Counted from the stretch's first letter, positions 1-6,992 are shown. The stretch: 7,500 nt of DNA from an uncultured Cohaesibacter sp. (GCF_963662805.1 NZ_OY759869.1:227501-235000); one strand, 5' to 3'. Notes: a model not told the origin generated them from the sequence alone. Numbers and translations: made by a program.

Positions 1-673
<673 letters not shown>

Positions 674-812
674 TCTCATTTATCAATGACCATTCAAGAC
701 GCTTTTACGCTTAGCGTAAAATGCGTCGATGAGGCGAAAAGTGCATTGTTTGAAAAACAATCACTGATAGCCGCCTAAGACTATTCCAGCTTCTCAATAC
801 TTGCGCTTAACC
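674..812 (+). other. 23S-5S internal transcribed spacer with hairpins, no tRNA
   Basis: About 140 nt separate mature 23S from 5S. No tRNA is recognisable. Two hairpins can be read. One spans 698-727: 'gacgcttttacgc' pairs with 'gcgtaaaatgcgtc' across a tta loop, with one bulged base. The other spans 741-764: 'gtgcattgttt' pairs with 'aaacaatcac' across a gaa loop, with one bulge, and is enclosed by 'aggcg' (732-736) pairing with 'cgcct' (772-776). Such stems are typical places for RNase III or RNase E processing of precursor rRNA, but that role is inferred. Confidence 0.7.
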
Positions 813-942
813 GGCCTGGTGGTTATGGCGAGGAGGCCAAACCCGATCCCATCCCGAACTCGGACGTTAAACTCCTCTGCGCCAATGGTACTCCGTCTTA
901 AGACGTGGGAGAGTAGGTCGCTGCCAGGCCTGTTAAACGCAA
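801..942 (+). other. precursor stem enclosing 5S rRNA
   Basis: The bases just outside 5S continue the terminal helix. Positions 801-811 (ttgcgcttaac) pair with 932-942 (gttaaacgcaa), with one C-A mismatch (806/937). A single C-U mismatch (812/931) separates this from the mature 7-bp helix. Together they form a stem of about 19 positions flanking 5S, probably the substrate for ribonuclease maturation. The pairing is seen directly; the processing role is inferred from known rRNA operons. Confidence 0.65.
813..930 (+). rRNA. rrf: 5S ribosomal RNA
   Basis: A complete 5S rRNA of about 118 nt, part of the central protuberance of the large ribosomal subunit. The terminal helix is a perfect 7-bp pairing of 'ggcctgg' (813-819) with 'ccaggcc' (924-930). 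The interior has the conserved loop words 'cccgatcccatcccgaac' and 'gcgccaatggtact' and the 'gggagagtaggtcgctgcc' 3' region. Order and spacing after 23S are as expected for a bacterial rRNA operon. Mature ends could differ by a base or two. The reading frames overlapping it are spurious. Confidence 0.97.
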
Positions 943-952
943 GTAACTTAAA

Positions 953-998
953 AAGCCCCCAACAATTACGGTCCCTCCGTAATCGTTGGGGGCTTCTT
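953..998 (+). terminator. rRNA operon intrinsic terminator
   Basis: A 19-position stem pairs 953-971 (aagcccccaacaattacgg) with 977-995 around a 5-nt loop (972-976), with a single A-C mismatch at 964/984. The base of the stem is a run of five G-C pairs. It is followed by 'cttctt', a modest T-rich tail. It lies about 20 nt after 5S with no tRNA between, so it very probably ends the rRNA transcript. The near-perfect symmetry would also let it work in the opposite direction. Confidence 0.88.
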
Positions 999-999
999 G

Positions 1000-1359
1000 C
1001 ATCCGCAGGAGGGGGAAGTGGGGGAAGGAAAATTATGTATGGAAGGAAAGAGACTGTCGCTCTTGAAAAGTTATCAACAATATGTATAGACATAATTGCA
1101 TTGGTTCGGTTTTCAACTAAAGGTAATTTTCGTTAAGTATCATATCTTTAACAGAATATAAATTTGTTGTGATTGCAGGGCGGCACCTTCTTTCAGCATG
1201 GGTTCTATAGAATTAAGTATATTTTACAGGTAAATTTTCGGCTGCTTCCAATATTTGCAATAGATTGAGAGAAAATTATTCCTCTTTTCCTCTTATTTCT
1301 ATAACCTTATAGATGACTGAAAAAGTTAGTGTTTTGTCATTTGGCGGGAAGAGAAGACA
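1000..1359. other. AT-rich intergenic region between rRNA operon and araC-type gene
   Basis: No protein or RNA gene is supported in these 360 bases. The sequence becomes markedly AT-rich after about 1030. It must hold the promoter of the regulator gene that follows, since the strong terminator at 953-998 cuts off read-through from the rRNA operon. The leader directly before the gene ends in 'gggaagagaagaca', which contains purine-rich ribosome-binding matches (GGGAAG 1346-1351, 8 nt before the start codon; GAGAAG 1351-1356, 3 nt before it). Confidence 0.6.
1063..1090 (+). promoter_or_regulatory. candidate housekeeping promoter upstream of the araC-type gene
   Basis: TTGAAA (1063-1068) and TATAGA (1085-1090) are separated by 16 bases, resembling -35 and -10 elements. 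It is the best spaced pair I noticed, but it lies about 270 nt upstream of the start codon, and chance matches are common in AT-rich DNA. Treat as tentative. Confidence 0.22.
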
Positions 1360-2343
1360 ATGACCAGAGTCGCGGCAGTGGGGGGCTGGATTCATCAGAG
1401 GGACAAGATCATTGGTCGAAAATTTTCTCTCAATGCTACATCCCAAAATGACTTGGCTTCATTTCCTATCTTTCTAAGGCCTCCCAACGGCACAGAGATT
1501 AATGTTGAGACTCTAGGTCGAACTGGCCAGAATTCGATTGTCTGGCACTCAAGGTCGGGCAGTGGGTTCATCTCTCATTCACTTGACGAGATGGATGCCC
1601 ATATCATTCAGCTGCCGATTGAGGGCCGTTTTTCCCGTAAAGAAGGAAAAAGAGAATATGTCGCGAGATCGGGAGTCGGGCTTCTGTCCCCAGTAAGGTC
1701 AAGTTCGTTGATGATTGCGTCATCAGACCTTTCTGTTGTTGCTTGTGCAATTGATAATAATGCGCTGATAAGTGCATTTCGTTCGATATTTGATCCTGAA
1801 TGCATCAATGTTCCTGCTTTTTCTCGTTTTTCCAATATGAAAACTCCGGGAATGCAGGTGCTCCAGAAAATGCTGATCAGGATCGTAAGTTGGCCTGAGA
1901 CAGATGAGAAGCAATTTGATGCCGTTTATCCTTTAATGGAAGAGATGCTGATTTTTCAATTGATCGGTTGTTGGCCTCTTCAGACCGAGACCAATCCAGA
2001 ATCTGCTGATGGAGGTTCGCATGTCCTGGTCCGGGCTTCAGACTATATCGAGGCACATATTGGCCGGACATTGACCGTTGTAGAAGTCGCAAATGCTGCC
2101 GGGACGAGTGTGAGAACCTTGCAGAAGGTCTTTCGCCAAAGATTGGGTTGCAGTCCAGTACAATATATCATCGATCAACGTTTGACCCGTGTTCATCAGG
2201 ATCTGTTGACAGAAGGAGATGTGACGCTAATTTCGCAGATAGCCTACCGATGGGGGTTTGTTCATCTCAGTGATTTTACACGTCGATTCAAAGCGAGATA
2301 CGGAAAATCCCCGTCAGAACTTATTCACAAGGCTTCTATTTAG
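1360..2343 (+). CDS. AraC-family transcriptional regulator
   Basis: This encodes a 327-residue cytoplasmic DNA-binding regulator. The C-terminal third (about residues 222-325) is a typical AraC/XylS domain with two helix-turn-helix units. The first is around 237-259 (LTVVEVANAAGTSVRTLQKV) and leads to the family words F..RLG.SP..YI...RL. The second is around 289-311 (TLISQIAYRWGFVHLSDFTR), ending in RRFKARYGKSPSE. The N-terminal part (about 30-200) looks like the AraC_binding_2-type effector or dimerisation domain, with the segment RFSRKEGKREYVARSG..LLSP, but the ligand cannot be told. Length is normal for the family. The ATG is preceded by GGGAAG and GAGAAG. The gene is more AT-rich than the two-component genes downstream, which may mean a different history. 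It could control itself or the chemoreceptor 227 nt downstream; no operator was identified. Confidence 0.94.
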   Translation: MTRVAAVGGWIHQRDKIIGRKFSLNATSQNDLASFPIFLRPPNGTEINVETLGRTGQNSIVWHSRSGSGFISHSLDEMDAHIIQLPIEGRFSRKEGKREYVARSGVGLLSPVRSSSLMIASSDLSVVACAIDNNALISAFRSIFDPECINVPAFSRFSNMKTPGMQVLQKMLIRIVSWPETDEKQFDAVYPLMEEMLIFQLIGCWPLQTETNPESADGGSHVLVRASDYIEAHIGRTLTVVEVANAAGTSVRTLQKVFRQRLGCSPVQYIIDQRLTRVHQDLLTEGDVTLISQIAYRWGFVHLSDFTRRFKARYGKSPSELIHKASI

Positions 2344-2570
2344 GAGCGTCTAATATCATTATTACGCCTATTTATAACATTATCGCGTTAATCATATTTT
2401 CCCATTTGAGCTCTTTAGTATCTATTAACCAATCCGGCAAAAACTCGGCGCGAATAAACGTTTTAGAAGTGTGCTCGAACGTCGCCAAGTTTGCTGCAAG
2501 AAATTTTTTATGTCTCTTGGCATGTCTTTGCGATTGAGCCGTTTTATGTTCTTCAATACGAGGCAGCGCC
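2344..2570. other. intergenic region before the chemoreceptor gene
   Basis: A 227-base AT-rich gap with no gene I can support. No convincing T-tailed hairpin ends the regulator gene, and no promoter pair stands out. The only clear signal is GAGG at 2560-2563, 7 nt before the chemoreceptor ATG, a good Shine-Dalgarno sequence that fixes that start. Confidence 0.5.
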
Positions 2571-4244
2571 ATGTCAATAAGAGCAAAAATACTTGTTCTG
2601 GTTTCAGGTTTGATTGCAGTGTTCGTTCTGGTTCTGGGGTTGGAGATCTATGACGATTTCCAATCCATGGTTCAAGATGCCCGGAATACCGTGCGTACTC
2701 AGGTTGAGACCGCAAACAGTCTTGTGGTCAAATATGCGAGTGATGCGAAAGCGGGAATCTTGAGCGAAGAAGAGGCCAAGGATCGCGCTCGCGATGCCCT
2801 TCGCAGCATTCGATACAACAAGGACGATTACATCTTCGTATCGGACTACAATCCTGCACGATACGGCATGTTTGTTGCACACCCTGATAGCAAGTTCGAA
2901 GGCAAGAATCTATATGCCGAGGATCAGGCCGGCAACGCGCACACCAAGACCATGATCGATATGGCCATAAATGGTGGAGGCTACACTGACTATGAATTTC
3001 CCCGTTTGGGCGAAAGCGTCCCTTCCCCCAAAGTTGCCTACACCAAGGCCTATGAACCTTGGCAGTGGTCTATCGGTTCAGCTCTTTACATCGATGACGT
3101 CTACGAAAAGTTCTACAGCAGCCTGATCAGCACTGCTCTTTGGCTGGTTCCGTTGATCGGCTTGATGATCGGAGTTGCCTACTTCCTCTCGCGCAGTATT
3201 GTGGCTCCTCTCCAGAACATTACGGCTGTCATGCATAAGCTGGCAGAAGGGGACACGAGTACGCCGATCGTCGGGACTGATCGCAAGGATGAAGTCGGCC
3301 GGATGGCAGCTGCAACGGAGGTGTTCCGTGATAACATGCTACGCAACGAAGAATTGACCGCGCAGCAGGCTACCGAGCAACAGGCACGGGAAGAGCGGGC
3401 ACACCGGATCGAGGAGCTGACGCGCCAGTTTGATGAAAGTGCCTCGCGCCTCATCGAAACCGTGATTTCCTCCGCTCATGCCATGCAGGAAAGTTCGGCG
3501 CATATGTCGGACATTGCCGATGATACCAACAGTCGCTCGGTCGCTGTCAGCTCTGCTGCTCAGGAAGCTGCAACCAATGTGGAAACTGTTGCTGCTGCGA
3601 CGGAGGAACTGTCTTCTTCTATTGGTGAAATCGGCAATCAAGTTTCCAAATCAGCCGACATTTCCTCGCAAGCTGTTGCGCAGGCCGATCAGACCAATTC
3701 CCAGATTACGGGCCTTGTCGAAGCTGCCGAAAAAATCGGGCAGGTCGTCAACATCATCGCCGACATTGCCGAGCAGACCAATCTTTTGGCCCTGAACGCG
3801 ACAATAGAAGCGGCTCGGGCAGGGGAAGCAGGCAAGGGCTTTGCAGTGGTTGCCGCAGAAGTCAAGGAACTGGCTTCCCAGACCTCCAAAGCCACTGAAG
3901 AAATCTCGAGCCAGATTTCCACGATCCAGACGGAAACTCGCAGTGCTGTGGATGCCATCAAGGTCATCAGTGATACGGTAGCCACGATGAACACCATCGC
4001 TTCAACAGTGGCCGCTGCGGTCGAGGAGCAGAATGCAGCAACGCTTGAGATCGCCCGCAACATCGAAGAAGCCTCTGCCGGTACGCAAGAGGTGACGAGG
4101 AATATGCAGAATGTAGCCAATGCTGCCGGTGAGACGCGCTCGGTCTCCGAGACGGTTCGCAACGCTGCCATGGCAACCAACTCGGATGCTGCTTCTTTGA
4201 AGGAAGAGATTGTTTCCTTCCTCAGCAACGTTCGCAGGGCCTGA
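2571..4244 (+). CDS. methyl-accepting chemotaxis protein with single Cache sensor domain
   Basis: This is a 557-residue inner-membrane chemoreceptor that would signal through CheW and CheA to bias motility. Transmembrane helix 1 is at about 6-25. The periplasmic domain (28-185) looks like a single Cache type 2 (sCache_2) fold, with DDYIFVSDYNPARYGMFVAHP (85-105, split here as DDYIFVSDYN and PARYGMFVAHP) and WQWSIGSALYIDD (164-176). Transmembrane helix 2 is at about 186-206, then HAMP (206-258; P213 and DEVGRM 240-245). The cytoplasmic coiled-coil hairpin has its conserved tip at 398-424 (EQTNLLALNATIEAARAGEA). Methylation-site patterns occur at 341-350 (AAATEELSSS) and 481-490 (AAAVEEQNAA). 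There is no C-terminal CheR/CheB tether pentapeptide; the protein ends SNVRRA. Related sCache_2 receptors often bind short carboxylic acids, but the ligand here is unknown. No other che genes are adjacent. The ATG has GAGG 7 nt upstream. Confidence 0.97.
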   Translation: MSIRAKILVLVSGLIAVFVLVLGLEIYDDFQSMVQDARNTVRTQVETANSLVVKYASDAKAGILSEEEAKDRARDALRSIRYNKDDYIFVSDYNPARYGMFVAHPDSKFEGKNLYAEDQAGNAHTKTMIDMAINGGGYTDYEFPRLGESVPSPKVAYTKAYEPWQWSIGSALYIDDVYEKFYSSLISTALWLVPLIGLMIGVAYFLSRSIVAPLQNITAVMHKLAEGDTSTPIVGTDRKDEVGRMAAATEVFRDNMLRNEELTAQQATEQQAREERAHRIEELTRQFDESASRLIETVISSAHAMQESSAHMSDIADDTNSRSVAVSSAAQEAATNVETVAAATEELSSSIGEIGNQVSKSADISSQAVAQADQTNSQITGLVEAAEKIGQVVNIIADIAEQTNLLALNATIEAARAGEAGKGFAVVAAEVKELASQTSKATEEISSQISTIQTETRSAVDAIKVISDTVATMNTIASTVAAAVEEQNAATLEIARNIEEASAGTQEVTRNMQNVANAAGETRSVSETVRNAAMATNSDAASLKEEIVSFLSNVRRA

Positions 4245-4259
4245 TCGCAAAACCTGAAT

Positions 4260-4296
4260 CGGGCAAATGCGGATCCATAAACACCGTGTTTGCCCG
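4260..4296 (+). terminator. possible terminator hairpin after the chemoreceptor gene
   Basis: 'cgggcaaa' (4260-4267) pairs with 'tttgcccg' (4289-4296). A further cgg/ccg pairing lies inside after a 2-nt internal loop. It starts 15 nt after the stop codon, the right place to end the transcript. There is no T-run after it (gtacggg follows), so it may act poorly as an intrinsic terminator or only protect the mRNA end. Confidence 0.35.
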
Positions 4297-4336
4297 GTAC
4301 GGGCCTGAGACTGGACAGGCGCTCACCTTTTCAATC

Positions 4337-4545
4337 TCATTCCCCGTCCCCAAAGTCGTCAAGCGCCCCCCCAATCGGGTCATCTACCACTCCTTGATCC
4401 GAGTCGCTTGACGGCGCTTTCTTTTCCGATCCCTTCTCCTTTTTCGTTGCCTCTTCATAGGGTGGCTCACTGATCACGAAATGGTGGTTGCTGTTCCACC
4501 AAAGATCTGATTACGATCCACCAGAACTCCATATTTTTGAGGCAT
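4337..4545 (-). pseudogene. possible frameshifted small gene, about 69 residues, unknown function
   Basis: The minus strand reads ATG (4545) PQKYGVLVDRNQIF to about 4502. It then runs into a stop (TGA) after GGTATTIS if the frame is kept. In the frame reached by one base of back-slip, translation instead gives WWNSNHHFVISEPPYEEA, then a lysine- and acid-rich tail ending ALDDFGDGE and TGA (4337-4339). Restoring one T in the TTT run at about 4501-4503 would join the two into 69 residues. The second part has protein-like composition, with an ordered aromatic segment followed by a charged, probably disordered tail, and mostly G/C third positions. Against it: no good ribosome-binding site, a start only 10 nt from the divergent kinase gene, and no family I recognise. 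If intact at a GTG (4477), only 46 residues would be made. Confidence 0.3.
4357..4413. repeat. 9-bp perfect inverted repeat with 39-bp spacer
   Basis: 'cgtcaagcg' (4357-4365) is repeated in inverse as 'cgcttgacg' (4405-4413). On the + strand the right arm is followed by 'gcgctttctttt', so it might act as a long-loop terminator for the chemoreceptor transcript. It also falls inside the possible minus-strand small gene, where it could simply be coding sequence. Function is not established. Confidence 0.4.
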
Positions 4546-4554
4546 CTTTCGCTC

Positions 4555-6243
4555 ATGTTCTGGCGTCAGCGTTCCATCGCAACCAAGCTTTTTGCGGCCT
4601 TTTTCCTGACCAGCATCCTTGTGGTGTTGGTCATTGCGCTGCTTATTGGTCAGAATATGCGGTCTGGATTTGCCAGCTATTTGCTCGATGTTGAAATGGA
4701 AAGCCTTGATCAACTGGCCGACAGTCTTGAAGAGCTTTATGGGGAAAAAACTGATTGGCAATCCTTGCTTGCCTCTGAGCAACGCTGGCATCAACTGGTA
4801 CAGCGGAGCGTTGGCCCTCCGCGTCCTCTTGGCGCTCCGCCACTCTCTTCGCTGCAGGACAGAACCGGACTTCAGGCCGATCCACCACGCAACAGTCAAC
4901 CAGTACCGGATCGGGCGCCCGAGACCGTCTGGTCCTTTTTCGGACGTCTACTCGGGGTCGATGGGCGCACCAGCGATGCGCGACGCCCGCCGATGCCTCC
5001 ACCCCCTCCCCCGCCGAGAGCAGGCCCTGGTCCCATTGAGGACAGGATGCAGCTGGGCCGTCGATTGGCTCTGCAGACCCTTGATGGCGATCATCTCGCT
5101 GGAGCTCCGACGCGGCCTGATGAGGCGGTTGAGCGGATCCTTTATTCCGATGGCGATCAAGACGAGGGTGAAGGGGGCGTGAGTGGCGAGAACAGGGAGA
5201 GCATAGGCGATGTGAAACAGCCCTTTGCCAAGCTGGTGTTGTACCGGCCTCTCAAAATTAGCAGTTTTCTCGATAATGCTTTTTTGATTGAGCAGTTTCG
5301 TGTGCTTTTGCTTGTCTCGCTGTTTGCGCTGGTTTTCTCGGGGGTCGCTGCTTTCGTTCTGGCCCGAAGCTTGACGTCTCGTGTCCGATTGTTGGTGCAG
5401 GGGACGAAGCAGCTCAAGTCAGGCGACTATTCCTTCCGGCTCGCCGGGAATGACCGGGATGAGATCGGCAGTTTGCAAACCGACTTTAATGCACTGGCCG
5501 AGAGTCTGGAGGCTGCCGAGAAGGCCGAGCGGCAATGGATTTCCGATGCGTCGCATGAGCTCAAGACACCGCTCGCCATTCTCAAGGGGCGCCTTGAAGG
5601 GTTGCAGGATGGCATTTACAGGGCTGATGACAAACTGTTGGTGGAAATGCTGCAGACCGTGGATCGTCTGAACATGCTGGTCAGTGACCTGAACATGCTG
5701 GCGCATGCCCGGGAAGGGAAGCTTTTGTGCCGTTTATGGGAAGAGAATCTTTCGGAACTCGTCTCCGACGCCGTTCAACATGTCAGTGCGCGATTCGCAA
5801 CCAAGGGTCTTTCCATCGAGGTTGACCTGCCCCCACAGCTTCTCGTTAAATGCGATCGCAACCGAATTCGCCAGCTTCTTGACAATCTCCTCGAAAATTC
5901 CCGTCGCTACACGGATGCTCCGGGGCAGGTGCGAATCACCGGAGATGTGCATTCCGACGGACGGGGGATTGTTCGGCTTGTCGTAGAAGACAGCGCACCG
6001 CATCCTGAGTCTGAAGAGATCGAGCGGCTGTTCGAGCGCTTTTACAGGACCGATCCTTCGCGCGCTCGCCAATCTGGTGGCTCGGGGCTCGGGTTGGCGA
6101 TCTGCCGCGCGATTGTAAAGGCCCATGAGGGGCAGATTTCCGCCAGACCATCCGACTTAGGTGGGCTGGCGGTGGATGTGATGTTGCCTGTGTCGCCGAG
6201 GCCGCAGGACAGGAACCCGGGAGAAGCAAATGAACGATCATGA
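4555..6243 (+). CDS. baeS: BaeS-like envelope-sensing histidine kinase
   Basis: This is a 562-residue inner-membrane sensor kinase that would autophosphorylate and pass phosphate to the overlapping regulator. The ATG at 4555 is chosen because MFWRQRSIATKLF matches the start of E. coli BaeS (FWR..I..KLF) and GAGG lies upstream at 4539-4542, although its 12-nt spacing is long. An alternative TTG at 4537 lacks such a site. Transmembrane helices are at about 12-32 and 247-270, enclosing a roughly 214-residue periplasmic domain. HAMP is at about 271-325. The dimerisation box SHELKTP places the phosphorylated His at H334. The N box has N448 (LLENSRRYT), the F box is RLFERFYRTD (491-500), and G2 is GGSGLGLAI (508-516). 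The G1 motif is DSAPHP rather than DxGxG. The protein is longer than E. coli BaeS because of a proline-rich stretch (about 86-160, with PPMPPPPPPPR) and an acidic Gly-rich stretch (198-217). The baeS name rests on domain order, N-terminus and partner. Confidence 0.95.
   Translation: MFWRQRSIATKLFAAFFLTSILVVLVIALLIGQNMRSGFASYLLDVEMESLDQLADSLEELYGEKTDWQSLLASEQRWHQLVQRSVGPPRPLGAPPLSSLQDRTGLQADPPRNSQPVPDRAPETVWSFFGRLLGVDGRTSDARRPPMPPPPPPPRAGPGPIEDRMQLGRRLALQTLDGDHLAGAPTRPDEAVERILYSDGDQDEGEGGVSGENRESIGDVKQPFAKLVLYRPLKISSFLDNAFLIEQFRVLLLVSLFALVFSGVAAFVLARSLTSRVRLLVQGTKQLKSGDYSFRLAGNDRDEIGSLQTDFNALAESLEAAEKAERQWISDASHELKTPLAILKGRLEGLQDGIYRADDKLLVEMLQTVDRLNMLVSDLNMLAHAREGKLLCRLWEENLSELVSDAVQHVSARFATKGLSIEVDLPPQLLVKCDRNRIRQLLDNLLENSRRYTDAPGQVRITGDVHSDGRGIVRLVVEDSAPHPESEEIERLFERFYRTDPSRARQSGGSGLGLAICRAIVKAHEGQISARPSDLGGLAVDVMLPVSPRPQDRNPGEANERS
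6219..6232 (+). promoter_or_regulatory. ribosome-binding site and start of the regulator inside the kinase gene
   Basis: GGGAG at 6219-6223 lies 6 nt before the regulator ATG (6230), within the last codons of the kinase gene. The two genes overlap by 14 nt, which suggests translational coupling. Confidence 0.75.
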
Positions 6244-6958
6244 AAAAGGCTGGCATATCGTCATTGTCGAAGACGAGCCCTCCCTCGCCAGTATCATTCA
6301 GGACTATTTGACGCAGGCCGGGATGACGTCCGAGATCCTCAATGAAGGGCGTCATGCAGTCGAGCGCATCCTGGCTGTCGATCCTGATCTTGTTGTTCTG
6401 GATGTCATGCTTCCCGGCAAGGACGGCCTCACCATCTGTCGCGAAGTGAGGGCGGTGAGTGATGTCCCGATCATATTGGAAACGGCAAGGGTTGAGGAAC
6501 TTGACCGTTTGCTTGGACTCGAATTGGGAGCCGACGATTATGTTTGCAAACCCTTTTCGCCCAGGGAGCTTGTTGCTCGTGTGAAGGCGATATTACGCCG
6601 GCAAGAGAGATTGTTGCGTCAGTCTCAGGCTGAGGCACAAGATGATGATACGGCGGCGGGCTATTTGCGAATCGATGAGGAGCGTTGGGCCGCGACCTAT
6701 ATGGGCAAGGATCTCTCCCTGACCCGAAGAGAGTTTCAACTGTTGGCCCTGTTGTTTAAGCGACCGGGACGAGTCTTTTCACGGGCGCAGCTTGTTGAGC
6801 TTGCCTTCCCGGATGATAGCGATGTCTTTGATCGGGTGATTGATACGCATGTGAAGAATATCCGCACCAAGTTGCGCAAGATTTCGGATGAGGCTGATAT
6901 CATCCGCTCGGTCTACGGCGTCGGATATTCCTATGAAGAGCCGGATCTGGCCAGCTGA
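6230..6958 (+). CDS. baeR: BaeR-like OmpR-family response regulator
   Basis: This is a 242-residue cytoplasmic transcription factor activated by phosphorylation from the kinase just upstream. The receiver domain (about 9-124) has the acidic pair E14/D15 (IVEDEPS), phosphoacceptor D58 (LVVLDVMLPGKDG), switch T85 and K107 (VCKPFSPRELVARVKAILRR). The segment EELDRLLGLELGADDYVCKP closely follows E. coli BaeR. After a linker rich in Gln, Glu and Asp (125-143) comes an OmpR-type winged helix (about 145-237): LSLTRREFQLLALLFKRPGRVFSRAQL, the recognition region around VFDRVIDTHVKNIRTKLRK, and the wing SVYGVGYSYE. Its length is typical. The residue before T85 is Glu, where BaeR has Val, which is unusual. 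In E. coli BaeR controls multidrug efflux and envelope-stress genes; targets here are unknown and none lie in the window. Confidence 0.96.
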   Translation: MNDHEKGWHIVIVEDEPSLASIIQDYLTQAGMTSEILNEGRHAVERILAVDPDLVVLDVMLPGKDGLTICREVRAVSDVPIILETARVEELDRLLGLELGADDYVCKPFSPRELVARVKAILRRQERLLRQSQAEAQDDDTAAGYLRIDEERWAATYMGKDLSLTRREFQLLALLFKRPGRVFSRAQLVELAFPDDSDVFDRVIDTHVKNIRTKLRKISDEADIIRSVYGVGYSYEEPDLAS

Positions 6959-6992
6959 CCGGACGTCAGAGGCGCCTTGAAAAGGGTCCGGT
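6958..6992 (+). terminator. possible terminator after the two-component operon
   Basis: 'accggac' (6958-6964) pairs with 'gtccggt' (6986-6992), starting on the last base of the regulator's stop codon. The 21-nt loop contains the self-complementary 'ggcgcc'. It is followed by 'tcctcctt', only weakly T-rich. Position favours a terminator; the tail argues for caution. Confidence 0.35.

Larger units (their letters stand above)
4245..4554. other. intergenic region between chemoreceptor and sensor kinase genes
   Basis: About 310 bases without a + strand gene. It contains the hairpin at 4260-4296, a 9-bp perfect inverted repeat (4357-4365 with 4405-4413), a pyrimidine-rich stretch on the + strand (about 4415-4455), and a protein-like frame on the minus strand described separately. 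The promoter of the kinase gene should be here but no convincing -35/-10 pair was found. Confidence 0.5.

Noticed and set aside
1071..1079. ttatcaaca resembling a DnaA box
   Set aside because: A single copy with one mismatch in AT-rich DNA, with no cluster or origin-type genes nearby.
794..1136. Reading frames of about 100 residues on both strands over 5S and its terminator
   Set aside because: They cross 5S rRNA and the intrinsic terminator and resemble no protein.
2372..2572. 66-residue minus-strand frame filling the gap before the chemoreceptor gene
   Set aside because: No ribosome-binding site before its ATG, it overlaps the chemoreceptor start, and its composition suggests no family.
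3689..4228. 179-residue minus-strand frame
   Set aside because: It is antisense to the conserved chemoreceptor signalling domain; the Ala/Ser-rich repeats in that domain produce long open antisense frames.
4643..5002. Antisense frames over the kinase periplasmic region, including 4474-4899
   Set aside because: The + strand kinase matches BaeS on both sides. Only the distal end of the 4474-4899 frame, outside the kinase gene, was kept as part of a possible small gene.
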